In this document: piece by piece, positions 30,457 to 39,452 of the stretch
How the letters are laid out: the number at the start of each line of letters is the position of its first letter
Position numbering within the stretch: the stretch's first letter is position 1
NCBI GenBank assembly: GCA_947623465.1
Contig: CANQGU010000010.1
Location: 1 to 55,703, forward strand
Direction: 5' to 3'
DNA: 55,703 nt
From: an uncultured Clostridia bacterium
GTDB lineage: Bacteria > Bacillota > Clostridia > TANB77 > CAG-508
Position numbers and translations under genes: made by a program
The notes under the pieces: generated by a model
The model's input: the letters and a program-made list of their open reading frames with translations, nothing else
Databases searched by the model: none
What the model was told of the DNA's origin: nothing

Positions 30457-31309
30457 TTTTTCGCCTTTCTAATAATTTAAATACATCATTTACTATATCT
30501 TTTTGTTGATTTATTGTTGTTGTAATTATCTTATATTTTTTAAATTTTTCTTTTGTTTCTTCATATATTTTTGTTTTTATATCTAATTCTATATCTTTTA
30601 ATTTTGGGTCCTCCAAAATATAATCTGGAATATAACAATCTTTATCAACATCAAAAGCATTATATCCTGTCATTAAAGCATCTGAAACATTTATAAACAT
30701 TACATCATGTAATAAAGATAATTTTCTTAAAGTTTCTTCTGATATATTATTTAAACCATCTATATCAGTTACTACAAAAATAATCATTCGTCTTTTTATA
30801 AATTTCAAAACATAATTTATTAAACTTTCTATGTTATTTTCTGTATCTATTTCTTTTTCATAAGAATTCAAAATTTTTTCTATATTATACAATCCTGTTT
30901 TAAAAGGAAATAATTTTATGCTTTCTTTTCCCCTATAAATTGCACTAATTGAATCACCATGTTTATCAATTAAATAAGCTATAGTTCCTATAGCCATTAA
31001 TGCAACGTCCTTTTTAGAATCTAAATCTCTCGTATCTGCTAACATCTTTTTTCCAGAGTCCAAGATAAACAAGACATTATGTTTTTTTTCTGCTATATAT
31101 TGTTTTATTAGAATTTTGTTAGACCTTGCTGATGCCTTCCAATCTATATCTTTTACATTATCACCTATTATATATTCTCTTAAATCTTCGAAATTCATAC
31201 TTCTTCCCTTATAAACGGAATTATATGAACCATCTAAAATATTCGAGGTTTTCTTTTTAGTATAAATTGAAAGATTTGCTTTTACCTTTGTAATATATTT
31301 CATATTCAT
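30440..31309 (-). CDS. DUF58 domain protein
   Basis: 289 aa without membrane helices. The DUF58 signature is clear: RSMNFEDLREYIIGDNVKDIDWKASARS (given here in pieces: MNFEDLREYI, DNVKDIDWKASARS) and a VWA-like LFILDSGKKM. The family is always paired with MoxR ATPases and VWA proteins, as here. Role inferred as part of a MoxR-dependent chaperone-like system. ATG 31309 lies 23 bp after the moxR-like stop. Confidence 0.9.
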   Translation of the reverse strand: MNMKYITKVKANLSIYTKKKTSNILDGSYNSVYKGRSMNFEDLREYIIGDNVKDIDWKASARSNKILIKQYIAEKKHNVLFILDSGKKMLADTRDLDSKKDVALMAIGTIAYLIDKHGDSISAIYRGKESIKLFPFKTGLYNIEKILNSYEKEIDTENNIESLINYVLKFIKRRMIIFVVTDIDGLNNISEETLRKLSLLHDVMFINVSDALMTGYNAFDVDKDCYIPDYILEDPKLKDIELDIKTKIYEETKEKFKKYKIITTTINQQKDIVNDVFKLLERRKNANIH

Positions 31310-31332
31310 TTTATATTTCTCCCAATTTTAGA

Positions 31333-32319
31333 CTATGGTGTTTTTATTGAAGAAATTATAGCATCTATTATTGTTTCAACTTTAATTTCATCTGCAATTG
31401 CTTCAAAGTTTAATGAAATTCTATGTCTTAATATACTATAACTTAATGATTTTACATCATCTGGTGTTACAAAAGTTCTTCCATTTATTAATGCTAAGGA
31501 TTTAGCAGCCTCCATAAAAGCTATTGCAGCTCTTGTACTAGCTCCATTAGTTACATATTTTGCAAGTTCTGGATTTATTACTTTTGATGCATTTCTAGTA
31601 GCATATACAATGCTTATAATATATTTTTTTACTGCTTCATCTATATATACTTTTTTACTCAATTCTTGCAGATATTTTATATCTTTTATACTTACTACTT
31701 TCTCTTTTTTATCAAATATGTTATTTTCAATTCTATTTAATACTTCTAATTCTTCGTTTGCTGTTGGATAATTTAATGTTTCTTTAATAATAAATCTATC
31801 TTGTTGTGCTTCTGCTAAAGGATAAGTTCCTTCTTGTTCTATAGGATTTTGAGTTGCAATTACTATAAATACTTCTGGCAATTTATAGTTTTCTCCACCT
31901 ATACTTACTTGTCTTTCTTGCATTGCCTCTAACATTGCACTTTGAGTTTTAGAACTTGACCTATTTATTTCATCTAAAAGCACAAAATTAGCACATACCG
32001 GTCCTATTTTTGTTTCAAATTCTCCTGTTTTAACATTATAAGTCTGAGTTCCTATAATATCACTCGGTAATAAGTCTGGAGTACATTGTATTCTTGAAAA
32101 TATTCCTCCACAACTTTCAGTTAATACTTTTGCTGCTGTTGTTTTTGCTAATCCAGGTACAGATTCGACCAATATGTGTCCATTTGATATTAATGATATT
32201 AATAACGAAATTTGTAATTTTTTTTGTCCTACTATTCTTGAAGTATAGTAATCTGAAATTGCTTTAATTATTGAATTACTTTTTTGCATTTCTTCTGTTG
32301 AAATATTACTATTTTCCAT
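31333..32319 (-). CDS. MoxR-family AAA+ ATPase
   Basis: 328-aa AAA+ protein. Walker A-like VESVPGLAKTTAAK, Walker B VLLDEINRSSSKTQ, sensor 1 VIATQNPIEQEGTYPLAEAQ, and arginine finger region NGASTRAAIAFMEAAK, all typical for MoxR. First gene of the operon MoxR-DUF58-membrane protein-VWA-VWA-TPR. AAAGGAAT lies upstream of its ATG. Frame intact, no CGG. Confidence 0.94.
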   Translation of the reverse strand: MENSNISTEEMQKSNSIIKAISDYYTSRIVGQKKLQISLLISLISNGHILVESVPGLAKTTAAKVLTESCGGIFSRIQCTPDLLPSDIIGTQTYNVKTGEFETKIGPVCANFVLLDEINRSSSKTQSAMLEAMQERQVSIGGENYKLPEVFIVIATQNPIEQEGTYPLAEAQQDRFIIKETLNYPTANEELEVLNRIENNIFDKKEKVVSIKDIKYLQELSKKVYIDEAVKKYIISIVYATRNASKVINPELAKYVTNGASTRAAIAFMEAAKSLALINGRTFVTPDDVKSLSYSILRHRISLNFEAIADEIKVETIIDAIISSIKTP

Positions 32320-32559
32320 TTTTTATTCCTTTCTTTTGTTTATTGTCCTAATGTTGTAATGTTTTTTGATTTATGTGATACAATTATTTATATGATAATA
32401 TCTTCTATATTTTATATCATAAAATATAAGAAAACACCATAATATATGTTTTACATTTTTGTTACATTTTTGTTGCATTAAATCTTTTCTTCATCAATTG
32501 ATGCTATAATAAATGCAAGTATAATAAATATGTTTCCATATATGTACTCCTATTTATTA

Positions 32560-33492
32560 TTATATAGGCATATAGCATTTTTCTTTTATAAACTTTTTAA
32601 TATTTTTTTCATCTTTTCCTTCATAATACGAAATAAGTAAATCTTTAAACTCTTGTGTTAACTCTGCTGGAATTGCTATTATACCTTTACCTTTTGAAAT
32701 TAAATAATGATTACTATAAATTACTGATGTTCTTTTATTTCCATCAATAAATACTTGTTTTTTCATTGTGTATAATAAAAGCTCAATTGCTTTATCAATA
32801 TCATCTATTTCTTTATTAAAAATTTCTTCTAAATCTTCTTTGATGATGCTTTCTATTGGTAAATCAGGTATCCATTTCGTTCCACCTATTGTTACCGGAA
32901 CACTTCTTATCTTTCCTGCTGAATAGTAAAAACCTTCTTCTATCATTTTGTTTATTTCACATAACAAAGCAAAATTTGTATTACTTAAAATGACATTTTT
33001 GTTTAGTATAAATTCCCATGCATGTTTTAAATTTACTATTTTCATCACATCTTCTGATGTCATGTTATTTACTTTTCCGCCTTCTATTATGCTTTCTGTA
33101 TCTGCAAATGTAATAGCAACACCTTCTAATATCGCTTGTTTATAAATTGTATCTGCTAAATGTCTTTTAGCAAAATCTATATTTTGTTTTACTTTTTCAG
33201 AAAGATCTTCTTCTAAATAATTAAATTGTTTTAATTTTTTGTTTATTTCCCTTATTTGTCTTTTTAGTTCTTTTGCCTTAATATTATTATTTAATACTAA
33301 ATTGTATAATTCTTCCGAATATTCTCCAATATATTTTGTTAAAGCTACTCCATCTTCTCGATAATGTACATATATATATTTGTTTGAATCATTTTCTCTT
33401 ATTTCAACTGAACCATATGCAATAGATTGTAATTCATGTTCAAGTAATTGCTTACTTTGAAGAAGATTTATAATTTCTATTTTTTCTTCCAT
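32560..33492 (-). CDS. Fic-domain protein with an atypical catalytic motif
   Basis: 310 aa. The Fic core reads KKQVFIDGNKRTSVIYSNH, where the canonical HxFxDGNKR has Gln in place of the catalytic His. A possible inhibitory helix motif, DTESIIEGG, lies about 100 residues upstream of the core, as in class II Fic proteins. The N-terminal region (YIYVHYREDGVALTKYIGEY) is common in Firmicute Fic proteins. Canonical AMP transfer is doubtful without the His; some subgroup members show the same substitution. It is the first gene inward from the MoxR operon and marks the start of the accessory region. Confidence 0.85.
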   Translation of the reverse strand: MEEKIEIINLLQSKQLLEHELQSIAYGSVEIRENDSNKYIYVHYREDGVALTKYIGEYSEELYNLVLNNNIKAKELKRQIREINKKLKQFNYLEEDLSEKVKQNIDFAKRHLADTIYKQAILEGVAITFADTESIIEGGKVNNMTSEDVMKIVNLKHAWEFILNKNVILSNTNFALLCEINKMIEEGFYYSAGKIRSVPVTIGGTKWIPDLPIESIIKEDLEEIFNKEIDDIDKAIELLLYTMKKQVFIDGNKRTSVIYSNHYLISKGKGIIAIPAELTQEFKDLLISYYEGKDEKNIKKFIKEKCYMPI

Positions 33493-33590
33493 GATTTATT
33501 CCTCCTTTCAAATATGAAAGTTTTTGATGGATTTTTATAAATTTTGTTTCACATTTATATTATACCACAAAATTATAAAAATGTGAAATT

Positions 33591-34154
33591 TTATTTTATA
33601 TTTTTATTTCTTATATAACTTTCACTAAATTCATTTTCTAAAATATTCATAACTATAGTATCATAATATTTACCATTAATAAATCTATCTTCACGAATCC
33701 TTCCTGCTTCTTTAAATCCACATTTTTTATAACAATTTAATGCTCTTTCATTAAAACTCATTACATCTAATTTAATACTATGTAAATTCATATAATTAAA
33801 CCCATAATCTAATAATAATCTTATAGCTTCTGTTCCATATCCTTTATTTAAATATTCTTTATCTCCGATACAAACACCTAATGTTGCTGTTCTATTTATA
33901 TGATCAACGCTTTCTAAACCAACCGTTCCAATTAATTTGTCTTCATCTAGAGTTATAATTGAAAATGTAGCCTCCGGATTTGAATTTTCTTGTAAGTATT
34001 TTCTTTCTCCCTCTAATGACATAACTTTGCCGCTTTTTGCTGTATAATCTGTAACTTCAAAATCATTCATCCACTCTGTAAATTTTTCTGCATCTTCTAT
34101 ACTTCTTGGAGATAAATATATTCTATCTCCTAATAATTTCTTAAAATATTTCAT
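33591..34154 (-). CDS. GNAT family N-acetyltransferase (RimJ/RimL type)
   Basis: 187 aa. The acetyl-CoA-binding pattern is visible in YLNKGYGTEAIRLLLDYGFN, followed by NLHSIKLDVMSFNERALNCYKKCGF and EAGRIREDRFINGKYYD, typical of the RimJ/RimL-like subgroup. Substrate unknown. Its start overlaps the stop of the upstream HAD gene by 14 bp, so the pair is cotranscribed. Confidence 0.9.
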   Translation of the reverse strand: MKYFKKLLGDRIYLSPRSIEDAEKFTEWMNDFEVTDYTAKSGKVMSLEGERKYLQENSNPEATFSIITLDEDKLIGTVGLESVDHINRTATLGVCIGDKEYLNKGYGTEAIRLLLDYGFNYMNLHSIKLDVMSFNERALNCYKKCGFKEAGRIREDRFINGKYYDTIVMNILENEFSESYIRNKNIK

Positions 34155-34731
34155 TTTTTTCTACCTCCTTTATATATCTATATATTTCGCCCCAATTATT
34201 TACTTCTTTTATATACTCATTTTCTTCCAATTTAGTTAAATTAGTATCTCTAAAATATAATGTTTTAATATGATTATCTGCTAATTTTTTTATAATTTTC
34301 CAGTCATCATCAATCATAATGTCCACTTTTTCATTTTTACAAATTTCTAATTTATCTTCTACTTTCCAATAATATTTATTGAATTTAATATCGTTTTCTT
34401 CTAGTAACCTTATTGCATCATCTTTCATTTCTTCTACAAAGCCACCTCTTGCAGTAATAACAACAAATTCGTGTCCTTGGCTTTTTAATAAATTATATAC
34501 ACCTATAAAACCTGACATTAAATTACTTTCTTTTGATACTGTTAAAAAATATTTTTCAATAAATTCTTTTTCTTGTTCATCTGTCCAATTATATCTAGCT
34601 TGAAATTTCGGTTCTTCTTTATTTATTAAATTATTTCCTTTTAAAATATCTATATCAAATATTTCCTCATAAGTTCTAAATGTTGTTTCGCTATCTATTA
34701 CAACTCCATCTAAATCTATTCCTATTCTCAT
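34141..34731 (-). CDS. HAD-family 5'(3')-deoxyribonucleotidase-like (NT5C) protein
   Basis: 196 aa. HAD motif I MRIGIDLDGVVID, motif II VVITARGG, motif III/IV DIMIDDDWK. The layout (about 190 aa, NWTDEQEKEFIEKYF-type cap) matches the NT5C-like group that dephosphorylates nucleoside monophosphates. Close relatives occur in this island as a fusion (41185-42627) and as a broken copy (52275-52864). Followed by a GNAT gene with overlapping start, preceded by a HAM1-like pyrophosphatase 15 bp upstream. Confidence 0.85.
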   Translation of the reverse strand: MRIGIDLDGVVIDSETTFRTYEEIFDIDILKGNNLINKEEPKFQARYNWTDEQEKEFIEKYFLTVSKESNLMSGFIGVYNLLKSQGHEFVVITARGGFVEEMKDDAIRLLEENDIKFNKYYWKVEDKLEICKNEKVDIMIDDDWKIIKKLADNHIKTLYFRDTNLTKLEENEYIKEVNNWGEIYRYIKEVEKNEIF

Positions 34732-34745
34732 AGCTATTACCTCCT

Positions 34746-35318
34746 CTATTTATTATTTTTAAACCACTCTGCAAATACTTTTAATGCTTCTTCAGATCCA
34801 TCAATTTTACTTCTTTCCTCTCGTTCCTTAGCATCCATTTCTGCAAGTGTTTTTTCAAAATGTTCTGGTTTAAATATATACCATAAATCAGACCACTTTT
34901 CTTCTCTATCTTTCCCTTGAATTTGATTTGCTAAATTTCCTGGGTGTTTACCATAAAAATAATGTATTTCTTTGCCATCATGATATGCTAAACATTCTTC
35001 AAATTTACATTTTCTATTTTCTTTTCCTTGCATCAATTTTAATATACCATCAATTCCTATTGTATCTAATGAAAAATTCACAAATGCTCTTGGAAATCCA
35101 TTTAATGCTTCTATAAAAAAGCCAGTATCTAATGCTATACATGGTTTTTTCACAACTTCATATGCTTGTTTCACTTTTGCAGTTACTATTTCTTTTATAT
35201 CATCACTTCTAGGTTCATCTAATTCAAAATTATATATACTAAATTTTATATTGTCAAAATACCTTTCAGCTGATTTTGCTTTTCCTTTATTGTGTGTTAC
35301 AAATACTATTTCTTCCAT
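34746..35318 (-). CDS. HAM1/RdgB-like non-canonical purine NTP pyrophosphatase
   Basis: 190 aa from ATG 35318, chosen because GGAAGGAAA lies 9 nt upstream; an in-frame codon at 35345 lacks a site. Typical start IVFVTHNKGKAKSAERYF, catalytic ALDTGFFIEALNGFPRAFV, and C-terminal RSKIDGSEEAL. The family hydrolyses (d)ITP and (d)XTP to monophosphates. This copy is a divergent member. Forms a probable nucleotide-sanitation operon with the HAD and NUDIX genes. Confidence 0.85.
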   Translation of the reverse strand: MEEIVFVTHNKGKAKSAERYFDNIKFSIYNFELDEPRSDDIKEIVTAKVKQAYEVVKKPCIALDTGFFIEALNGFPRAFVNFSLDTIGIDGILKLMQGKENRKCKFEECLAYHDGKEIHYFYGKHPGNLANQIQGKDREEKWSDLWYIFKPEHFEKTLAEMDAKEREERSKIDGSEEALKVFAEWFKNNK

Positions 35319-35388
35319 TACTTTATATTTCCTTCCCTGATTCAAAATTTATCATTTCATCTTTTTTATTTATGGTAAAATTACTTTT

Positions 35389-35922
35389 TTAATTTTCCAT
35401 TTCAATATATTTTTCTAAAATTTTTCTATCTCTTAAAACAACAAATTTAGTGTTATATACTGATTCATATTTTGAAGCAATTAATTTATCGTATGAGTCT
35501 ATTATCAATTCCAATGCTTTTTCAGGAGTTTCCCATATTAATTTTGCTCCTTCATCTTTTTCTTTCTCCGTCACATTTAATTGTTTTGTATCTTCTAAAA
35601 CTTTTCCTACAAAGATATAAGATATTTGTTTAAAATTATTTAACGATTTATATTCTTCTGTTGTTCCTAATTTTTTTATAATTTCAACTTTGCAACCTGT
35701 TTCTTCTAGCACTTCTCTTTTAAATGCTTCTTCTGGTTTTTCTTCTCCTTCTAAACCACCACCAGGTAATTTATATTCATTTTTGTTACTTTTATTAAAT
35801 ACGGCAATTTTCCCATCTTCTCTTACAACTATTCCTCTTGCACCTAATCTTAATCTAGGATTATCCATTTTTACTGATACTTCTCCTATATCCTCATCCA
35901 TTATTTTACATATTAATTCCAT
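35389..35922 (-). CDS. NUDIX hydrolase
   Basis: 177 aa from ATG 35922, with AAGGAA 8 nt upstream. The NUDIX box is complete: GGLEGEEKPEEAFKREVLEE followed by TGCKV, preceded by GIVVREDGKIAVFNKSNKNE and LPGG. Substrate unknown. Located between a CYTH protein and the HAM1-like gene in the same direction. Confidence 0.92.
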   Translation of the reverse strand: MELICKIMDEDIGEVSVKMDNPRLRLGARGIVVREDGKIAVFNKSNKNEYKLPGGGLEGEEKPEEAFKREVLEETGCKVEIIKKLGTTEEYKSLNNFKQISYIFVGKVLEDTKQLNVTEKEKDEGAKLIWETPEKALELIIDSYDKLIASKYESVYNTKFVVLRDRKILEKYIEMEN

Positions 35923-36036
35923 AAATCTAATTCCTTTCATTTATTCGTTTATATATAGTTAGATTTTTGTTAGATGTTTTTAAGATTAACAGAATACTTA
36001 CTATTTGTATTATTAATCTTTTTATATTTATTAATT

Positions 36037-36570
36037 TTAAAATTTTAGTTCTTTAATTTTTGAAATATCAATTTTATAGATTTGCCTATAAATATCATCA
36101 CAGTTTAATGTTGTAACATTACTTTCATCAATATTCAAAACTCTTTTCATGTTAAGGACTTCTTCTTCTGATTTCCCTTCTATTTCCATATAAGTTGGTA
36201 TCATCGGCCATGAATCTATATCTATTTCTACATTATTTAAAATAAATTGTATTCTTTCATTTTCTTGATAGCTTCTATTTATAAATCCTATTTTTTCCAA
36301 AAACTCATTTGCCTTATCAAAATCTTCTACTTCAAATTCTACTTCTTTTGTCCCATCTAATGTGTTACTTACTATATCTTTATATGTAAGAGTTGTAACT
36401 TTTTCATTAGTTCTAAGTCTAATCCATTTACCATTTTCTGCTGGTTTTAGATCATAAACATATCTTTTTTGTTTAAAATTTCCTTTCATTATGGCTCCTA
36501 ATTTTTTTAATTTATTTACTATTTCTTCTTTATTAATTTCTAAAACCCTTATTTCGTACTCAGTTTTCAT
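36037..36570 (-). CDS. CYTH-domain protein (class IV adenylate cyclase / triphosphatase type)
   Basis: 177 aa. N-terminal ExExK-like motif TEYEIRVLEI, then KQKRYVYDL, WIRLRTNEKVTTLTYK and EVEFEVEDFDKANEFLEKIG, as in CYTH triphosphate-tunnel enzymes. The family acts on triphosphate-containing substrates (ATP to cAMP, ThTP or polyphosphate). The activity of this member is not predictable. It is the first gene of a probable NUDIX/HAM1/HAD/GNAT operon and directly follows a recombinase-start remnant. Confidence 0.85.
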   Translation of the reverse strand: MKTEYEIRVLEINKEEIVNKLKKLGAIMKGNFKQKRYVYDLKPAENGKWIRLRTNEKVTTLTYKDIVSNTLDGTKEVEFEVEDFDKANEFLEKIGFINRSYQENERIQFILNNVEIDIDSWPMIPTYMEIEGKSEEEVLNMKRVLNIDESNVTTLNCDDIYRQIYKIDISKIKELKF

Positions 36571-36588
36571 TTTTATTACCTTTCAAAT

Positions 36589-36850
36589 TTTCTTCTCTAT
36601 AACTTGTACTTTCAAAATTAACCTTTCTTTCTCAAGTTTAGAGAATCTTTATGTATATATTATACATCAAATTATAAATTTTTCAAATACCTATGTGAAT
36701 TAAATTATATTCTTGTAATATATTTGATTTCATATAACATAAAAATCCTCCTTGCTTGAATTATATTTCAAAAAAGGCAACAGAAAAAGACAGCCGGCTA
36801 GCTTCGACTGACTTCACTGTTTTTCATTTTTGATAATACAATTATATTTC
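36589..36850 (-). pseudogene. Remnant of the SHOCT-like gene and serine-recombinase start
   Basis: Nearly identical to 46273-46663, which holds the promoter region, the small SHOCT-like gene and the first codons of the large recombinase. Here the recombinase is reduced to its first residues (MKVQVIEKK then a stop) and the small gene has lost about 130 bp internally. It shares the CAGCCGGCTAGCTTCGACTG block at the promoter end. It marks the edge of an older, decayed copy of the mobile element and separates two cargo modules. Confidence 0.85.
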
Positions 36851-36905
36851 CTTATTTTTATATAATCAATTCCGTTTCATTTGTATAATTTTCCTGTTTC
36901 TAATT

Positions 36906-37496
36906 TTATTCATCTAACATTAATTTCGTTTTCTTATCTTTTAATCTTTTCAATTGTTCTCTTTCTACTTGTTTAATACTCTTTTCTGGTGTCGGTAAAT
37001 CTTCTGGCATTGTTCCTCCAATATTTTCTATTGCTTTTCTTACCTTTGCTCCAACTTCATAATGAGTTGAAGTTGCTTTATTACAACTATGTATTTTATC
37101 TTTCTTGAGTTTTTCTTCTGTTTGTGATATTCTAAATAGATTAGAAATTAATTCTGTGCTTCCCGTTTGTCCCAATGCAATCACTTCTTTTCTTGGATCA
37201 CCATTTTGTACTATTAAATAACAAGCATATCTTGATAGTTCATAATCTAACAACTCTCTTAATGTATTGCTCCCTATTTCAACCATTTTCCTGACCTCAG
37301 GAAAATGGTCTTGAATTTCAAATCCACTATTGTTACAAGCTAATTTTGCCCTATCTATAACTTTTGCAAAATTTTCCCATTTCTTATATTGTAAAACTTC
37401 ACTTAATTCCCTTGCATTCCAATATTCTGTTCCATCTTCTCTAATCTTTTTTATTTCTTCAAAATTTTTATATTCTTCTGCTTGTAAATTACTCAA
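36906..37496 (-). CDS. dinD: DinD-like (BRO-N type) protein with a central deletion
   Basis: N-terminal half matches DinD/antirepressor proteins (GTEYWNARELSEVLQYKKWE, AKLACNNSG, LSRYACYLIVQNGDPRKEVIALGQT), and the C-terminal half also matches (GSTELISNLFRISQTEEKL, GGTMPEDLPTPEKSIKQVE). The roughly 80-90 residues that normally lie between ALGQT and the TELISNLFR helix are absent, yet the frame is kept. About 197 aa instead of about 280. I choose TTG 37496 because GGAG lies 9 nt upstream. Probably a decayed or minimal variant. Located between the recombinase remnant and the retron. Confidence 0.75.
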   Translation of the reverse strand: MSNLQAEEYKNFEEIKKIREDGTEYWNARELSEVLQYKKWENFAKVIDRAKLACNNSGFEIQDHFPEVRKMVEIGSNTLRELLDYELSRYACYLIVQNGDPRKEVIALGQTGSTELISNLFRISQTEEKLKKDKIHSCNKATSTHYEVGAKVRKAIENIGGTMPEDLPTPEKSIKQVEREQLKRLKDKKTKLMLDE

Positions 37497-37608
37497 TACT
37501 ATCATCTCCAATTTTTAATTTTTTATAATTATATCAAACATTTGTTTATTATTCAAGTGTTTTTAGATAAAAATTAATTTTTCATAATAAAAAAGCCCAA
37601 AACTTAAT

Positions 37609-38571
37609 CTAGACATTTTCTATTATTTTTAATTTATTTACAGTTTCTCTCAGTCCTATGTATTTTCCTTTTACAGATATATCCGCAAAATTAGTTAAAC
37701 CAATTATTTTATTTTTGTTATGTATATCTGTTTCTTTTTTTCTTATAAATTTTGTTTCAATTTTTATTTTGGATTTTATTTTATTTGGTATCACTAATTT
37801 ATTATTTGGAGAAATTACAAAACCAGTTACTTTTTTGTATTCATTTATTCCATATCTTATAGTTTTTCCTGTACTTAACTTTTGTTTATTTCTTCGTATT
37901 ATAGTTTTTATTTCACTTTCTTCTCTTTTATTTATATCTCTCTTAATAGATGATATTGTTATATCATCTACATATATTGTACAGTCTAATTTATGTAATT
38001 TTGTGTATCTTATAATTTCATCAAACATGTCTGCATTAGATAAATATGATAAAATTTGACTAGTAGGAGTTCCTGATGGTAGATGGTTTCTATTCTTTAT
38101 TTTCTTCAAATTTAAAAACTCTTGTACTCCATCTTCTATAATAACACTATCTTTCTCATAATTTACTGTAACTATATCTGTACATATTGAAGCAACGTCA
38201 GATGCCATCTTTAATTTATATTTAAAAAATTCATACACTTTATTTCTATGAGTGTTAGGAAAAAATTTACTCATATCTAATTTTAGCATATATTTACAAT
38301 TAATATGATATATTGCATTATCAAAAGCAGATTTTCCTTTAATCCCAGAAAATACATAATTCGGAAAATTTAGTTGATATAATTTATATAACATATTTCT
38401 CTGTATCTTCTTTAATTCCTCACATGGTTTTTCTAATAATCTTTTTCCATCTTTTATGCAAACCTTATATTTATACAATGCATCATTTACTTTGGTTTCA
38501 TCTGTATGCAATAATACATATAAGTCTCTTTTTCTTTTTATTTTATATAGTTCACAATTTTTATAATCCAT
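37609..38571 (-). CDS. Retron-type reverse transcriptase
   Basis: 320 aa. Retron hallmarks are present: NAIYH (residues 85-89, the NAxxH motif of region X), LKLDMSKFFPN (RT motif A, about 96-106), LPSGTPTSQILSYLSN (motif B, 164-179), YVDD (catalytic Asp pair, 200-203) and KKVTGFVI (VTG motif of region Y, about 248-250). No maturase or endonuclease domain, so not a group II intron RT. The gene follows a 64-codon two-TM ORF and a 350-nt structured leader on the same strand. A strong hairpin (38588-38616, 12 bp with one mismatch) lies between the two genes. GGAAAAGAG precedes the ATG. Retrons make msDNA and act as anti-phage toxin systems (family knowledge). Confidence 0.9.
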   Translation of the reverse strand: MDYKNCELYKIKRKRDLYVLLHTDETKVNDALYKYKVCIKDGKRLLEKPCEELKKIQRNMLYKLYQLNFPNYVFSGIKGKSAFDNAIYHINCKYMLKLDMSKFFPNTHRNKVYEFFKYKLKMASDVASICTDIVTVNYEKDSVIIEDGVQEFLNLKKIKNRNHLPSGTPTSQILSYLSNADMFDEIIRYTKLHKLDCTIYVDDITISSIKRDINKREESEIKTIIRRNKQKLSTGKTIRYGINEYKKVTGFVISPNNKLVIPNKIKSKIKIETKFIRKKETDIHNKNKIIGLTNFADISVKGKYIGLRETVNKLKIIENV

Positions 38572-38587
38572 ATTCTCTTTTCCTTTT

Positions 38588-38616
38588 ATAAGTAGATTCT
38601 TAGTGAATCTATTTAT
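38588..38616 (-). other. Hairpin between the two-TM gene and the retron RT
   Basis: ATAAATAGATTC pairs with GAATCTACTTAT around a five-base loop, with one mismatch. There is no T-tract, so it is more likely a processing or translational control element than a terminator. Confidence 0.6.
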
Positions 38617-38632
38617 AAAAAGAAAAGTTTAA

Positions 38633-38827
38633 TTAGTTTTTAGTGAAAAATTTGATAGTAAATTCTTTAATGCCTTTTGCTTTTTTGATAATAAATTTAG
38701 CATTTACTATGATTCCAAAACCAATAATAAATTTAACTAAACTTATTATCAATTCTTCACTATAACCACAAACTTTCCCAACTAACATTACTAAAACTAC
38801 TAAAACAATTTGTTCTGGAATTTTCAT
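38633..38827 (-). CDS. Small two-TM protein of the retron locus (candidate effector)
   Basis: 64 aa. Two hydrophobic stretches (IVLVVLVMLVGKVCGY and ELIISLVKFIIGFGIIVNA) joined by a short polar turn, then a basic tail (KKAKGIKEFTIKFFTKN). Holin-like in size and layout. A strong AAGGAGG lies 10 nt before ATG 38827. It lies between the candidate msr-msd leader and the RT on the same strand, the position of an accessory effector in several retrons. Membrane effectors are known in some retrons; a protein this small is not one I recognise. Toxic membrane disruption on RT failure is inference. Confidence 0.65.
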   Translation of the reverse strand: MKIPEQIVLVVLVMLVGKVCGYSEELIISLVKFIIGFGIIVNAKFIIKKAKGIKEFTIKFFTKN

Positions 38828-38844
38828 AATCGTTACACCTCCTT

Positions 38845-39192
38845 TTTTATAGATTAGAACTTATTTTATATAAAATAAGCGCCCCTCTATTTTCTAATCT
38901 TGGATAGTGTACAGCTTGTTTGTGGTTCCTAATTAATTTTCTTTACGAGCCCCTCACAGAACAATAATATTTTATAAAATATTTATATTATTACACAATT
39001 CTTTATGATATATCTCTATTTTGCTCGTTATTATGTTCTGTTGATGCTCTATTAGTGTATAGGTCATCTATCTATATTATAATAATTTTATAGGTAGTCC
39101 GCACTAAATATATGCAGGTAACTACTTTTTTAAAGTAATTCCTTCGCTATTTCTAGCCAAACTGGGGCTAATTTTCGAGCCTCGTTGGGAAT
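38845..39192 (-). ncRNA. Candidate retron msr-msd RNA
   Basis: A gene-free 350-nt stretch upstream of the two-TM and RT genes, transcribed from a TTGACT/TATAAT promoter. On the minus strand it folds into several stems: TTAGCC/GGCTAG, GGAATTACTTT with AAAGTAGTTACC, a stem closing AACAGAACA with TGTTCTGT over an AATAATAT/ATATTATT hairpin, and a 3' stem AGATTAGAA/TTCTAATCT enclosing CTTATTTTA/TAAAATAAG. ACGAGC and GCTCGT could also pair, giving a pseudoknot with the third stem. I could not fix the a1/a2 repeats or the priming G, so the borders are estimates. Confidence 0.5.
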
Positions 39193-39198
39193 AATTGT

Positions 39199-39228
39199 AT
39201 TATATATTGTTTTTATAAAAAAAGTCAA
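39199..39228 (-). promoter_or_regulatory. Promoter of the retron locus
   Basis: TTGACT (39223-39228) and TATAAT (39199-39204) on the minus strand, 18 nt apart, directly before the candidate msr-msd RNA. Confidence 0.6.
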
Positions 39229-39295
39229 TACCTAAATAAAACAAATTTTCACAAAAAATATGTATCTAATATTTCTATAAAATACATAATTTAAA

Positions 39296-39421
39296 TTCAA
39301 GTTTTATCTCCAAACATTTTTATTTTTTTGTTTACAAAACGTTGACATTTTTAATACTAAATTATACTTCATCTAATCTTTCAGAGATAGCACCGATAGG
39401 CACTCCACATGTTTTCATGTA
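39296..39421 (-). pseudogene. Attachment-site and recombinase C-terminus remnant
   Basis: Reads CATGTGGAGTG then CGGTGCTATCTCTGAAAGATT-like sequence, almost the same as the recombinase 3' part at 44581-44617; frame CGVPIGAISERLDEV-stop. Further down, ATGTTTGGAGATAAAACTT repeats the sequence just beyond the recombinase stop at about 44400-44425. The middle of the recombinase tail is missing. I interpret it as the scar of a former element end, with core 39401-39411. Confidence 0.75.
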
Positions 39422-39452
39422 AAATGTATCAATTTAAAAATTATATATTTTA

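Noticed and set aside
37609..38571. Group II intron or diversity-generating RT
   Set aside because: No maturase/endonuclease domain, no variable repeat pair, and retron-specific NAxxH and VTG motifs are present.
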